64,000 nucleotides of DNA from CAIWHR01 sp963708855 (GCA_963708855.1 CAVPUM010000010.1:186001-250000), one strand, 5' to 3'. Positions 42,991 to 52,756 are shown, counted from the stretch's first letter. Notes: generated from the letters alone by a model not told the origin. A program made the numbers and translations.

Positions 42991-43341
42991 ATGATCACCG
43001 ACAGCGAATTCATCGCCGCCGCCGACCGCACGCTCGCGGACATCGGGGCGGCGCTAGACGCGGCCGTTGCCCACTCCGAGGCCGACCTCGACTGGGGCCT
43101 GAACGACGGCATTCTCCAAATCGAATGCGAGGACGGCAGCAAGATCATCGTGAACCGGCATGTGCCGAACCGCGAGGTATGGGTCGCAGCCCGGTCCGGA
43201 GGATTTCATTTCAGGCCCCGTGACGGCTTGTGGCGCGATACGCGGTCGGGTGACGAGCTCGGGTCGGCGCTGGCGGCCCTGGTGCAGGCGCAAGCGGGGT
43301 TGACGATTGCTCTGTCGGCGCTTGTTGCGCCCGTCATCTGA
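42991..43341 (+). CDS. cyaY: Frataxin-like iron donor CyaY
   Basis: CyaY binds iron and modulates iron-sulfur cluster assembly by IscS. The 116-residue protein has an acidic first helix and the frataxin core LNDGILQIECEDGSKIIVNRHVPNREVWVAARSGGFHFRP, with the conserved W at ReVWVAA and the later LWRDTRSG. It is divergent from lptM-lysA, the usual arrangement. The start is the ATG at 42991 behind TGGAG. Confidence 0.94.
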   Translation: MITDSEFIAAADRTLADIGAALDAAVAHSEADLDWGLNDGILQIECEDGSKIIVNRHVPNREVWVAARSGGFHFRPRDGLWRDTRSGDELGSALAALVQAQAGLTIALSALVAPVI

Positions 43342-43350
43342 GACCGGGGT

Positions 43351-44121
43351 TCACGCTTCGAGCAGCGCGGTCCATTCGTCGAGCGCCAACCGGGCCGCCG
43401 AGGAACCCGGGAACAGTCCTTCGACCAGACTCCAGAACCTGGCTGAATGGTTGAGTTCGACGAGGTGCGCGACTTCGTGCGCGACGATGTAGAGCGCAAG
43501 GTCGGGCGGCAACTGCACCAGTCGCCAGTTGAGCCGGATCACTCCCTTCTGGTTGCAACTTCCCCATTCCGAGCGGGCATTGGACAGCTTGACGACGGGG
43601 ATCGTGGGCGTGAGTCGCGCCGCGTACTCGGTCACGCGCGGGAGGAGTTGGCGCAGGGCTTCCTCGCGCAGCCAGCGGGCAACGAAGGCGGCGACTTGTC
43701 GTTCGTCTTCACCGGCGGGGTGGAGCACGGTGAGGTTGAGGAGGTCGGCCGCGATTTCCCGCTTGCGCGCGGTGTGCACGGCCAGCGCCAGTTCGCGACC
43801 CCGGAAAAGGATGGGCGCGCCGGTCTTCCATTCGCGCGGCAGGACCTCGCGCCGCCGCCCGTGCCATTCGGCCAGCGAACGCAGGATCCACGCGCCGCGC
43901 TCGGTCAACGTGGCGTCGATCTCGCGGATCGTGACCCAGCGCGGGGCGCGGACGGTGAGGCCCGACAGCCCGATCTGCATGCCGATCGAGCGCCGGCGCG
44001 CGCGCACGAGGCGGTAGTCGACGCTCTCGCCGGCAAGAACGATGCGGCGCGTAGCGCCCTCGTCGCCTATGCCCTCGGGCGGGCCGCCGAAAATGTCGCG
44101 CAGACGCAGCAGGGCTTTCAT
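43351..44121 (-). CDS. YgjP-like zinc metallopeptidase (DUF45/M48-like)
   Basis: The 256-residue protein has the zinc motif HEVAH near residue 212, preceded by the family signature SEWGSCNQKGVIRLNWRLVQLP; the third ligand is probably His in ELNHSARFW. YgjP-type proteins are soluble peptidases of unclear physiological role. Its ATG overlaps the stop of plsC (ATGA), so the two are translationally coupled. No signal peptide is present. Confidence 0.88.
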   Translation of the reverse strand: MKALLRLRDIFGGPPEGIGDEGATRRIVLAGESVDYRLVRARRRSIGMQIGLSGLTVRAPRWVTIREIDATLTERGAWILRSLAEWHGRRREVLPREWKTGAPILFRGRELALAVHTARKREIAADLLNLTVLHPAGEDERQVAAFVARWLREEALRQLLPRVTEYAARLTPTIPVVKLSNARSEWGSCNQKGVIRLNWRLVQLPPDLALYIVAHEVAHLVELNHSARFWSLVEGLFPGSSAARLALDEWTALLEA

Positions 44122-44840
44122 GCGCCGAGCGCCGGGTCACCGAGTCGCGCGACTTCGGCCTCGATCCACGACTCGGCCTCGCGCGTCAGCGCCTGCGCAT
44201 CCTTGCCTTCCGGCGGAATCGGCGCGCCGAACGAGATCGTCACAGTGCCGGAACGCTTCCCGAAAACACCCTTCGGCCACAGGTAGCCCGCGTTGTGCGC
44301 GACCGGCAGGATCGGCACACCGAGCTCGATGGCGAGCCGGGCGCCGCCGGTCTTGTACTTGGACCGGGTACCCGCGCGGATCCGCGTGCCTTCCGGATAG
44401 ACGACGATCCAGAATCCCTGCCGAAAGCGCTCGCGGCCCTGAGCGGCGATCTGGTGCATGGCGTCGGTGCCGGCGTTGCGGTCGATGGTGATGGGAGACG
44501 CGAGCGCGAAGCCCCAGCCGAAGAACGGGATGGACAGCAGCTCCTTTTTCGCGACGTACGCGAGTGGCGGCAAGAACAGGGTGAGTGCAAGCGTTTCCCA
44601 GGTGGAACTGTGCTTGGAGAGAACGATGTGCGGCGTCGAAGGGATGTTGCCGGCGCCGACGACGCGATGCCGGATGCCGCAGATCCAGCGCGCGCCCAGC
44701 AGATTGGTGCGGCACCACGACGCCGCGATGCGGTACATGGGCACACGCGGCAGCCAGAACGTCAGCACCATCACCACCGCGTAGACCGGCGTGACCACGG
44801 TCTGGAAGAGCAGGAAGACGAGCGCGCGCACCCCCGCCAT
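44118..44840 (-). CDS. plsC: 1-acyl-sn-glycerol-3-phosphate acyltransferase PlsC
   Basis: PlsC makes phosphatidic acid, the branch point for phospholipids and triacylglycerol. The 240-residue protein has an N-terminal membrane helix and the acyltransferase motif at His77 (SKHSSTWE): HX4E rather than HX4D, a variant common in betaproteobacterial relatives. The other motifs VYPEGTRIRAGT and IPILPVAHNAG are intact. It lies between gmhB and the ygjP-like gene on the minus strand. Confidence 0.93.
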   Translation of the reverse strand: MAGVRALVFLLFQTVVTPVYAVVMVLTFWLPRVPMYRIAASWCRTNLLGARWICGIRHRVVGAGNIPSTPHIVLSKHSSTWETLALTLFLPPLAYVAKKELLSIPFFGWGFALASPITIDRNAGTDAMHQIAAQGRERFRQGFWIVVYPEGTRIRAGTRSKYKTGGARLAIELGVPILPVAHNAGYLWPKGVFGKRSGTVTISFGAPIPPEGKDAQALTREAESWIEAEVARLGDPALGA

Positions 44841-44973
44841 GCCTCAGTGCCCGCACGGCCGTCCGAAGGGCACTGACTGCCCCCGCGGGGGGCAGCGAAC
44901 ACCAGGCCGAAGGCCGGTCTCGCGCAGAGGGATGCGGCTTTGCCGCACACAGTGAGCGCGGAGGCCGTTCATC

Positions 44974-45555
44974 TCATTCGCCCGCGAGGAGCGCCGACGC
45001 CGCGAACGCCAGATCGGGATAGATGACCGTATGCTTGGGAAAATCACCCGCGCGCAATGTCTTCTCGCCTTTGCCGGTCAGGACGAGTATCGGCTGCGCG
45101 CCGACGGCATCGGCGGCCATGAGGTCGCGCAGCGAGTCGCCGATGCAGGGAACGCCGGTCATGTCGACCCCGTAGCGTACGCCGATTTCGCGCAGCATCC
45201 CGGTCTTCGGCTTGCGGCACTCGCATTGCGAGTCTCCGGTATGGGGGCAGTAGAACACCGCGTCGATCCGCCCGCCTGCGAGCGCCAGCGCCTTGTGCAT
45301 CTTGTCGTGGATCGCGTTCAGCGTTCCCATGTCGAAGTGCCCGCGGCCGATTCCCGACTGGTTCGTCGCGACCACCACGCGAAAGCCCGCGTGGTTGAGC
45401 CGCGCGATGGCCTCGAGGCTGCCCGGAATCGGCCGCCACTCGTCGGGCGACCTGATGAACCGGTCGCTGTCGTGGTTGATCACGCCGTCGCGATCGAGCA
45501 CGATCAGCTTGACGGCCCGCGTCGGCGTGACGGCTTCGGAGGCAAGCTGGACCAT
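44974..45555 (-). CDS. gmhB: D-glycero-D-manno-heptose-1,7-bisphosphate 7-phosphatase
   Basis: GmhB acts in the synthesis of ADP-heptose for the LPS inner core. The 193-residue HAD phosphatase has the nucleophile motif LDRDGVIN (Asp21, Asp23), NQSGIGRG and the zinc-binding Cys/His loop CPHTGDSQCECRKP. It begins seven bases after glyS and probably shares its transcript. The start is the ATG at 45553-45555. Confidence 0.96.
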   Translation of the reverse strand: MVQLASEAVTPTRAVKLIVLDRDGVINHDSDRFIRSPDEWRPIPGSLEAIARLNHAGFRVVVATNQSGIGRGHFDMGTLNAIHDKMHKALALAGGRIDAVFYCPHTGDSQCECRKPKTGMLREIGVRYGVDMTGVPCIGDSLRDLMAADAVGAQPILVLTGKGEKTLRAGDFPKHTVIYPDLAFAASALLAGE

Positions 45556-45562
45556 GGCCAGC

Positions 45563-47686
45563 TCAGCTTGCCAGCTTCGAGATGTCCGCGGCGCGGTTCA
45601 TCGTCTGCGCCACGCCGCGCAGCAGCGCGAGCCGGTTCGCGCGGATGGCCGGATCGTCGGCCATGACCAGCACGTCGTCGAAGAACCGGTCGACGGCCGG
45701 CTTGGCACCGGCCAGCGCCAGCAGCGCGCCGGCAAAATCGCCCGCTGCGCAACGGTCCTCGACGATCGGCTGGAGCTTCTGGAAGGCGAGATAGAGGTCA
45801 TGCTCCGCGCCGTCGGCGAGACGGGCGCGATCGATGGCGACGGCCGCCTCGCCGCCCGACTTGCGCAGGATGTTGACAATGCGCTTGTTGGCGGCGGCGA
45901 GCGCCCCTGCTTCGGGCAGGTCGGCGAAGGCCCTGACTGCCGCGCATTGCGCCGGCACGAGATCGAGGCGCGCCGGACGTTGGCAGAGCACCGCCTCGAC
46001 CTGGTTCGCCGAATAGCCGGCGTCGCGCAGGTACCCGCGCAGGCGCTCGAAGATGAAGCTCTCGAGATCGGCGCGGGCGTCCTTGACCGCCGGAATGCTC
46101 TTGAACGCGCCGAACGCGGCGGCGACGAGTTCCGGGAGCGCCAGGGCGAGCTTCTTCTCGACGAGAATGCGGATCGCGCCGATCGCATGGCGGCGCAGCC
46201 CGAACGGATCCTTCTCGCCGGTGGGCTGCGCGCCGATGCCGAACATGCCGGCGAGCGTCTCGAGCTTTTCGGCCAGTGCCACGGCCTGCGCGACCGGCCC
46301 GCCTGGCAGCGCGTCGCCGGCGAAGCGGGGCCAGTAGTGCTCCTCGATCGCCGCGGCGACCGATTCAGCCTCGCCGTCGTGCCGAGCGTAATAGCGTCCC
46401 ATGAGCCCCTGCAGCTCGGGGAATTCGCCGACCATGTCGGTCGTGAGATCGGCCTTGGCGAGCTCGGCGGCGCGGATGCTCTGGCCGCGGTCCGCGCCGA
46501 GCTGTTCTGCGGTCCAGTCCGCCAGCCGCGCGAGCCGCGAAACCCGATCCCGCTGGCTGCCGAGCTTGTTGTGATAGACGATTGCCGCGAGCTTCGGCAA
46601 GCGCGCGTCGAGTCGCGTCCTGCGGTCCTGGTCGAAGAAGAAACGCGCATCGGCGAGCCGCGCGCGCAGCACCCGCTCGTTGCCCTGGATGATCGCGCCC
46701 GGCTCCGTCGTCGCCACGTTGCTGACGACGAGAAAACGTCGCAGGAGCTTGCCGTCCGCACCGGCCAGCGCGAAGTACTTCTGATTCTGCTGCATCGTCA
46801 GGATCAGGCACTCCTGCGGGACCGTCAGGAACTCCCGTTCGAACGCGCCTTCGTACACCGCGGGCCATTCGACCAGCCCGGTCACCTCGTCGAGCAGCGC
46901 CTCCGGCATGATGACCGTCGCACCCGCGGCGGCATGGGTGAGTCCGGCGACGATTTCGGCGCGGCGCTCGGCGAAACCGGGGATCACCTTGCCCTCGGCG
47001 CGCAACGTTTCCTCATAGGCGTCTGCGGTCGCAACCCGAATGCCATCGTGGCTCAGGAAGCGATGTCCTCCCGTGAGACGGTCTGCGGCGAGGCGAAGCG
47101 CTGTCACCGGGACCACGTCCGCGCCGTGCAAGGCGAGCAACCGGTGCGCCGGGCGGACGAACTTGACGTCGTTGAAGTAGCCGCCGGCGCCCGCATAGCT
47201 CATCACCTTCGGAATCGGCAAACGCTCGAGGGTGTCGCCGAGCGCCTCCTGCAGGCCGCGGACCAGCGGCTGACCCTTGGCGAGGCTGCGCAAGTACACG
47301 TAGTCGGCCTTGCCGTCGGAGTCGACGTAGAGGCGGTCCGGCCCGTCCTCCGCGTCGAGCGCCGCCGTGGCGAGCCCGGGGCGCCCCAACGCCGCAAGCT
47401 TCTTCTTCAGCGCTTCGGAAGGCTGGCCCGACCCATTGCGCGCCACCTTGACCGGCATCAGCTTGTCGACGACCTCCGTGTCCGGCGCGACGGCGCGGAC
47501 TTGCGCGATCGTCACGGCCAGGCGTCGCGGCGTTGCAAACGGGGTGATCGAACTCCCGGGAGTCAGGAATCCCCGGTTGCGCAGACCCGCGACGATGCCG
47601 TCGGCAAAGGATTCGCCGAGCCGGCGCAGCGCCTTCGGCGGCAGTTCCTCGGTGAGCAGCTCCACGACCAGCGTCGCCGCGTTCAT
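45563..47686 (-). CDS. glyS: Glycine-tRNA ligase beta subunit
   Basis: GlyS, with GlyQ, forms the bacterial alpha2-beta2 glycyl-tRNA synthetase. The 707-residue product starts NAATLVVELLTEELPPKALRRLG, the family N-terminus, and has LPIPKVMSYAGAGGYFNDVKFVRPAHRL, FLSHDGI, and the C-terminal anticodon-binding region. The beta subunit carries most tRNA contacts. It lies downstream of glyQ with a gap of 73 bases on the same strand. Confidence 0.97.
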   Translation of the reverse strand: MNAATLVVELLTEELPPKALRRLGESFADGIVAGLRNRGFLTPGSSITPFATPRRLAVTIAQVRAVAPDTEVVDKLMPVKVARNGSGQPSEALKKKLAALGRPGLATAALDAEDGPDRLYVDSDGKADYVYLRSLAKGQPLVRGLQEALGDTLERLPIPKVMSYAGAGGYFNDVKFVRPAHRLLALHGADVVPVTALRLAADRLTGGHRFLSHDGIRVATADAYEETLRAEGKVIPGFAERRAEIVAGLTHAAAGATVIMPEALLDEVTGLVEWPAVYEGAFEREFLTVPQECLILTMQQNQKYFALAGADGKLLRRFLVVSNVATTEPGAIIQGNERVLRARLADARFFFDQDRRTRLDARLPKLAAIVYHNKLGSQRDRVSRLARLADWTAEQLGADRGQSIRAAELAKADLTTDMVGEFPELQGLMGRYYARHDGEAESVAAAIEEHYWPRFAGDALPGGPVAQAVALAEKLETLAGMFGIGAQPTGEKDPFGLRRHAIGAIRILVEKKLALALPELVAAAFGAFKSIPAVKDARADLESFIFERLRGYLRDAGYSANQVEAVLCQRPARLDLVPAQCAAVRAFADLPEAGALAAANKRIVNILRKSGGEAAVAIDRARLADGAEHDLYLAFQKLQPIVEDRCAAGDFAGALLALAGAKPAVDRFFDDVLVMADDPAIRANRLALLRGVAQTMNRAADISKLAS

Positions 47687-47759
47687 TGGAGCACCCTTCG
47701 TGCCGCGCGCCTTCCCTCCGGGAGCGAGCTGCTCGCGCCTTGGGACCGCCGGGCGGCGC

Positions 47760-48674
47760 TCACGCGCGAACCCGGTGTTCGTCCGCCAGCATGGGGAAGC
47801 CGAGCGCCTCGCGCGATTCGACGTACGCCTGCGCGACCAGCCGGGAAAGCGTCCGTATCCGGCCGATGTACGCCGCGCGCTCGGTCACCGAGATCGCGCC
47901 GCGCGCGTCGAGCAGGTTGAACGTGTGCGCGGCCTTGAGGATCATTTCGTAACCGGGCAGCGCCAGCCTCGCCTCGAGCAGCCGCTTGGCCTCGGACTCG
48001 AAAAACGCGAACAGCTCGAACAGCTTCGGCGCATTCGACTGCTCGAAGTTGTAGGTGGACTGCTCGACCTCGTTCTGGTGGTAAACATCGCGGTAGGTGA
48101 GCTCCCGGCGCGTCCCGCCGTCGCCCGATTCGGCCCACACGAGGTCGAACACGTTCTCCTTCCCCTGCAGGTACATCGCCAGACGCTCGAGGCCGTAGGT
48201 GATCTCGCCGGTGATGGGATTGCAGTCGATGCCGCCGGCCTGCTGGAAATACGTGAACTGGGTCACTTCCATCCCGTTCAGCCAGACCTCCCAGCCCAGC
48301 CCCCAAGCGCCGAGGGTCGGGTTCTCCCAGTCGTCCTCGACGAATCGGACGTCGTTCTGCGCGAGATCGAAGCCAAGCGCGGCGAGCGATCCCAGGTAGC
48401 GCTCGAGGATGTCGGCGGGCGAGGGTTTGAGCACGACCTGGTATTGATAGTAGTGCTGCATCCGGTTGGGATTCTCGCCGTAACGACCGTCCCTCGGGCG
48501 CCGCGACGGCTGAACGTAGGCGGCGCGCCACGGCTCGGGACCCAGCGCGCGCAGGAACGTGGCCGTGTGCGAAGTGCCGGCGCCGACCTCCATGTCGTAG
48601 GGCTGCAGCAGTGCGCAACCCTGCCGGTCCCAGTAGTCCTGGAGTTTGAGGATGATCTGCTGAAAGGTGGGCAT
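47760..48674 (-). CDS. glyQ: Glycine-tRNA ligase alpha subunit
   Basis: GlyQ holds the aminoacylation site. From the ATG at 48672-48674 it is 304 residues, beginning PTFQQIILKLQDYWDRQGCALLQPYDMEVGAGT, the family start; an ATG at 48701 would add nine residues. Conserved class II motifs include RRPRDGRYGENPNR and WEVWLNGMEVTQFTYFQQ. It precedes glyS and follows lnt, an arrangement widespread in betaproteobacteria. Confidence 0.97.
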   Translation of the reverse strand: MPTFQQIILKLQDYWDRQGCALLQPYDMEVGAGTSHTATFLRALGPEPWRAAYVQPSRRPRDGRYGENPNRMQHYYQYQVVLKPSPADILERYLGSLAALGFDLAQNDVRFVEDDWENPTLGAWGLGWEVWLNGMEVTQFTYFQQAGGIDCNPITGEITYGLERLAMYLQGKENVFDLVWAESGDGGTRRELTYRDVYHQNEVEQSTYNFEQSNAPKLFELFAFFESEAKRLLEARLALPGYEMILKAAHTFNLLDARGAISVTERAAYIGRIRTLSRLVAQAYVESREALGFPMLADEHRVRA

Positions 48675-48742
48675 CGAAGCGGGGGCGGGTCGGTCGTGCA
48701 TCGCGCATTTTACCGGCATCGCCCCGACGGGCGGGGGCCGAA

Positions 48743-50287
48743 TCAAAGTGCGGGCTTTCCGGCGTGGCGGGAAAGGCCGATCGCGGCGGCAAAAAGCGCC
48801 AAGGCGAAGGCGTTGGCCAAGGCATCGCCCCATCGCACGTACGGTGTCATTCCCGTGCGACCCGTGATCTCGACCTCGAGGACGCCGCGCGTGAACCAGG
48901 GCAGGCGCGCGATCTCGTGGCCATCGTGGCCGATCGCCGACGTGATCCCCGTATTCGTCGCGCGCAGCAGCGGGCGGCCGGTCTCGAGCGCGCGCATCGC
49001 CGCGATCTGGTTGTGCTGGCGTGCGGCGAGCGAGCGGCCGTACCAGGCATCGTTGGTGACGTTGACGAGCAGCGTCGCGCCGCCTGCCTGCGGCCGAATC
49101 TCGGCGCCGAATGCATCCTCGTAGCATATGTTGACGGCAACGCGCTGGCCCGCTACCTCCAGTGCCGGCGGGTCCGGGTCGCCCGATGCCTGGCTCGCGA
49201 GCGGAATCGACAGGACCCTGCGGATGAACCAGCCGACGACGGGCTCCAGCGGAATCGTCTCGCCGAACGGGACGAGGTGGCGCTTTCGATAGAGCTGCGT
49301 CTGCGCCGCCCCCACGCTCAGGACGCTGTTGTAATAGCGCAGCTCTCCGCCCGGGGCGAGCGGGGGGTCCACGGTGAACATGCCGACCAGCGCGTCACCG
49401 TTCCTTGCTGCCACGATGTCCCGCATCTGCCGCAGCACGCTGTCCGGTACTTCGTCCGCGAACACCGGGAATGCGCTCTCCGGAAGCACGACGAGACGCC
49501 CGCGACTCGCGTCCACGAGTCCGAGGTAGAGGTCGAATGTGGTCCGGCGGAAATCCGGGTCGAACTTAAGCTCCTGCGTGACGTTGCCCTGAACGAGCGA
49601 AACGGCGACGGGCCTGCCGGACTGCGTTGTCCATTCGACCCGCGCGAGCGCGGCGCCTCCCGCGAGCACGGTGGCCATCGCGGCGAGCAGGACGGCTGCG
49701 CGCATCCGTGCGGCGGCAGCGAGGGCGTCGACGAATAGCGCGAGCGCTGCAGCCACGACGGCGACGGCGAGCGTGACCAGAAATACGCCGCCGACGGGTG
49801 CGTACCCGGCCAATGCGCCGCCACCGGCGTCCGGCAGCGCCGCGTAGCCGAGGGAGAGCCACGGGAATCCCGTGAACACGACGCTGCGCGCCCACTCGGC
49901 GAGCGTCCATACCGCAGCGCCGGCGAGCGCTCGTTGCCACGACCCTGGCGCTGTCCATTGCGCGGCCAACCACCCCGCGGCCGCCGGATAGAGTGCGAGG
50001 AATGCGCAGAAACCGGCAGTGGCCACGGCCGCGACCGGCAGCGGCATGCCGCCGAAGGTGTTGAGGGCGATGAAAACCCACGACGCGCCAACGCCGAACA
50101 GCCCCAATCCGAACGCGAAGCCCGTCGCCGCGGCGGACCGCGCCGACGCGGCGCCTTGCCAGAGAACGAAAAGCAGCGACAGCGAGACGATTGGCAGCGC
50201 GTACAGGCCGAACGGCGCGAATCCGAACACGGTGGCGGCACCGGCGGCGAGCGCGAAGGACCAACGCAGCGCCCGCGCGGGCATCAT
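48743..50287 (-). CDS. lnt: Apolipoprotein N-acyltransferase
   Basis: Lnt adds the third acyl chain to the lipoprotein cysteine at the inner membrane. The 514-residue protein has about six N-terminal helices and then a nitrilase-fold domain with the triad Glu (VLPESAF, near 268), Lys (YRKRHLVPFGE, near 333) and Cys (NICYEDAFG, near 387). A last membrane helix ends the protein. Two adjacent ATGs (50282-50287) may start it. It follows corC by 37 bases. Confidence 0.95.
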   Translation of the reverse strand: MMPARALRWSFALAAGAATVFGFAPFGLYALPIVSLSLLFVLWQGAASARSAAATGFAFGLGLFGVGASWVFIALNTFGGMPLPVAAVATAGFCAFLALYPAAAGWLAAQWTAPGSWQRALAGAAVWTLAEWARSVVFTGFPWLSLGYAALPDAGGGALAGYAPVGGVFLVTLAVAVVAAALALFVDALAAAARMRAAVLLAAMATVLAGGAALARVEWTTQSGRPVAVSLVQGNVTQELKFDPDFRRTTFDLYLGLVDASRGRLVVLPESAFPVFADEVPDSVLRQMRDIVAARNGDALVGMFTVDPPLAPGGELRYYNSVLSVGAAQTQLYRKRHLVPFGETIPLEPVVGWFIRRVLSIPLASQASGDPDPPALEVAGQRVAVNICYEDAFGAEIRPQAGGATLLVNVTNDAWYGRSLAARQHNQIAAMRALETGRPLLRATNTGITSAIGHDGHEIARLPWFTRGVLEVEITGRTGMTPYVRWGDALANAFALALFAAAIGLSRHAGKPAL

Positions 50288-50324
50288 GGGCGGATTGCCG
50301 CCGGCGCCGAGGCGACGGCCACCG

Positions 50325-51209
50325 TCAGCTCGCGCGCGACGGCGGCGCGGCGGCGGCAATGGCTGGCGGCGTGCCCGCCAGCGGCTCGATCTGCAACGTG
50401 TAGATCCGGCGGCTGTCCGCGCGGACGACCCGGAAACGGTAGTCGCCGATGTTCGCCGTCTCGCCGCGCTTGGGCAGGCGGCCGAAGGCCTGGAGCACGA
50501 GCCCGCCCACCGTGTCGAACTCGTCGTCGGCGAAGTCGGTGCCGAAGCGCGTGTTGAAATCGCCGATCTCGGTCTGCGCCTTTACGCGATAGCGCCCGTT
50601 CGCCTCGGCGATGATGTTGTCCTCGTTCTCGTCGAAGTCGTACTCGTCCTCGATGTCGCCGACGATCTGCTCCAGCACGTCCTCGATCGTGACGAGCCCC
50701 GACACGCCGCCGTACTCGTCGACGACGATGGCGATGTGGTTCCGGTTCGCGCGAAAGTCGCGCAGGAGCACGTTCAACCGCTTCGACTCGGGCACGAACA
50801 CGACGGGCCGCAGCGTCTCCTTGAGATCGAAGCCATCGGGGTTCCGATAGTAGAGGAGCAGTTCCTTCGCGAGCAGAATTCCGACGACGTCGTCCTTGTT
50901 CTCGCCGATCACCGGGAACCGGGAGTGCTTGGTCTCGAGCACCAGCGGCAGGAACTCGGCCGGCTCGTCGTCGATCGAGACGACGTCCATCTGGGCGCGC
51001 GGGATCATGATGTCGCGCACCGTCATCTCGGACACCTGCAGCACGCCCTCGATCATCGACAGCGCGTCGGCGTCGAGGAGTTTGTGCTCGAAGGCGCCGT
51101 GCAGGAGCTCGAGCAGCTCGTCGCGGTCCTCGGGCTCGCGCGTGAGGAACGCGGACAGTCGTTCCAGCAAGGTGGGCTTGCCCGGCTTGTCGCCGCGATC
51201 GTCGTTCAT
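50325..51209 (-). CDS. corC: HlyC/CorC family CBS-domain protein (YbeX)
   Basis: The 294-residue protein has two CBS domains (from MTVRDIMIPRAQMDVVSI to about residue 190), with FPVIGENKDDVVGIL and HIAIVVDEYGGVSGLVTIEDVLEQIVGDIEDE, then a CorC_HlyC transporter-associated domain ending VGGLVLQAFGRLPKRGE. No membrane segment is present, which fits YbeX. It acts in magnesium homeostasis and ribosome metabolism. It belongs to the conserved phoH-ybeY-corC-lnt operon. Confidence 0.94.
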   Translation of the reverse strand: MNDDRGDKPGKPTLLERLSAFLTREPEDRDELLELLHGAFEHKLLDADALSMIEGVLQVSEMTVRDIMIPRAQMDVVSIDDEPAEFLPLVLETKHSRFPVIGENKDDVVGILLAKELLLYYRNPDGFDLKETLRPVVFVPESKRLNVLLRDFRANRNHIAIVVDEYGGVSGLVTIEDVLEQIVGDIEDEYDFDENEDNIIAEANGRYRVKAQTEIGDFNTRFGTDFADDEFDTVGGLVLQAFGRLPKRGETANIGDYRFRVVRADSRRIYTLQIEPLAGTPPAIAAAAPPSRAS

Positions 51210-51212
51210 GGG

Positions 51213-51767
51213 TCAGTGCCTCCCCGCGGGACGGCGAACGGAGCGGGCGTGGGAGCCGCTCATCCGACGCGTCTCCGCCGGGGAAGCGTAGGGGTCGGGC
51301 ACGCCCAGTCCGGCGAGGATGCCGGTCTCGCGCGCCTCCATGGCGCGCGCGGCGCGGTCGGTGTCGTGGTCGTAACCCTGCAGGTGCAGCATGCCGTGGA
51401 CGACGAGGTGCGCGCAGTGGTCGGCGAATGTCTTTCCCTGTGCTCGGGCTTCCGCGCTCAGCACGGGGGCGCACAGCACGATGTCGCCTTCAACGCGGGT
51501 CGAAGTATCGTACACGAAGGCCAGCACATTGGTCGCGTACTCCTTGTCGCGGTAGAGTGCGTTCAAGGTCCGGCCTTCACGCTGGCCGACGAAGCGCACG
51601 GTGACGCTCGCGGAACGCTCGGCCGCCGCCCTTGCCCAGCGCCGCAATGCGGCAGGCCCGGGAAGCGCCGCGGACGCAACGCCATACTGGACCGCGAGCG
51701 CGAGACGAGGCTTCCCCCCCTGCGCGGGGGGGCGCGTTCCTGCCCCGGCCCGGCCCGCCGCGCTCAC
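51213..51767 (-). CDS. ybeY: Endoribonuclease YbeY (rRNA maturation)
   Basis: YbeY processes the 3' end of 16S rRNA and takes part in ribosome quality control. The 184-residue product has the zinc motif HGMLHLQGYDH (His124, His128, His134) and the core LNALYRDKEYATNVLAF. The C-terminal part, after about residue 160, is less conserved. The GTG start at 51765-51767 overlaps the phoH stop, so it is translationally coupled. Confidence 0.94.
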   Translation of the reverse strand: MSAAGRAGAGTRPPAQGGKPRLALAVQYGVASAALPGPAALRRWARAAAERSASVTVRFVGQREGRTLNALYRDKEYATNVLAFVYDTSTRVEGDIVLCAPVLSAEARAQGKTFADHCAHLVVHGMLHLQGYDHDTDRAARAMEARETGILAGLGVPDPYASPAETRRMSGSHARSVRRPAGRH

Positions 51768-52756
51768 CTGTCTGGCCCGCCCTTGCGGCTCTCGATGTCG
51801 CGCTCGTACGCGCCGATGATCTTCTGCACAAGTGGATGGCGGACGACGTCGGCGCTCGTGAACCGCGTGAAGGCGATGCCGCGCACGTCGGCCAGGATGC
51901 GGTCGGCCTCGACCAGCCCGCTCTTCTGCCCCCGCGCGAGGTCGATCTGCGTGACGTCGCCGGTGATGACCGACTTGGTGCCGAAGCCGATGCGGGTCAG
52001 GAACATCTTCATCTGCTCCGGCGTCGTGTTCTGCGCTTCGTCCAGGATGATGAACGAGTGGTTGAGCGTGCGCCCGCGCATGTACGCGAGGGGGGCGACC
52101 TCGATCGTTCCCCGCTCGAAAAGCTTGCCGGTCTTGTCGAAGCCCATCAGGTCGTACAGCGCGTCGTAGAGGGGGCGCAGGTAGGGATCGACCTTTTGCG
52201 CGAGATCGCCGGGCAGGAATCCCAGGCGCTCGCCGGCTTCGACCGCGGGCCGGACGAGCACCAGCCGCTTGACCGCATCGCGCTCGAGCGCGTCGACCGC
52301 GCAGGCGACAGCGAGATACGTCTTGCCGGTGCCGGCCGGGCCGATGCCGAATGTGATGTCGTGGTCATGGATGTGCTTGAGGTAGAGCGTCTGGTTCGGC
52401 GTGCGGCCGTGGAGGTCGGCGCGCCGCGTGCGCAGCCGCATGCCCTCGTCGTCGCCGATTGCCATCGCCGGATCCGCCGCGCGCTGTGTCGTGAGCTCGA
52501 TCAGCCCGAGCTGGATGTCGTCGACCGACAGCGGTTTCCCGGCCAGCGCGTAGAAGCGGCGCACGGCCTCCGCGGCCAGCCGGGTCTGCGGCGCGGCGCC
52601 GGTCAGGGTGAACGTTCCCGTGCGACGCGCGATAGCCACATCGAGCGCCGCCTCGATCTGGCGCAGGTTCGCGTCGAGCGGCCCGCAGAGGTTCGCCAGC
52701 GCGCGATTGTCGAGCGGCGTCAGCGCAATTTCCTCCCGCTCGCGCTTTCCGGTCAT
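51764..52756 (-). CDS. phoH: PhoH-like ATPase
   Basis: The 330-residue ATPase has Walker A GPAGTGKT near residue 138, FIILDEAQNTTPEQMKMFLTR with Walker B, and VITGDVTQIDLARGQKSGL. An N-terminal KH-like segment precedes the ATPase core. PhoH proteins are linked to RNA metabolism and, through their genetic coupling with ybeY, to ribosome maturation. The start is the ATG at 52754-52756. Confidence 0.95.
   Translation of the reverse strand: MTGKREREEIALTPLDNRALANLCGPLDANLRQIEAALDVAIARRTGTFTLTGAAPQTRLAAEAVRRFYALAGKPLSVDDIQLGLIELTTQRAADPAMAIGDDEGMRLRTRRADLHGRTPNQTLYLKHIHDHDITFGIGPAGTGKTYLAVACAVDALERDAVKRLVLVRPAVEAGERLGFLPGDLAQKVDPYLRPLYDALYDLMGFDKTGKLFERGTIEVAPLAYMRGRTLNHSFIILDEAQNTTPEQMKMFLTRIGFGTKSVITGDVTQIDLARGQKSGLVEADRILADVRGIAFTRFTSADVVRHPLVQKIIGAYERDIESRKGGPDR

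Noticed and set aside
44118..44840. PlsC with Glu instead of Asp in the HX4D motif as a loss of activity
   Set aside because: The HX4E form (HSSTWE) is common in betaproteobacterial PlsC-like proteins, so it is not a defect.
44841..44973. Possible small gene or terminator between gmhB and plsC
   Set aside because: The 133 bases hold a GC-rich palindrome (TGCCCCCGCGGGGGGCA) but no convincing frame; there is no T-run, so no terminator is claimed.
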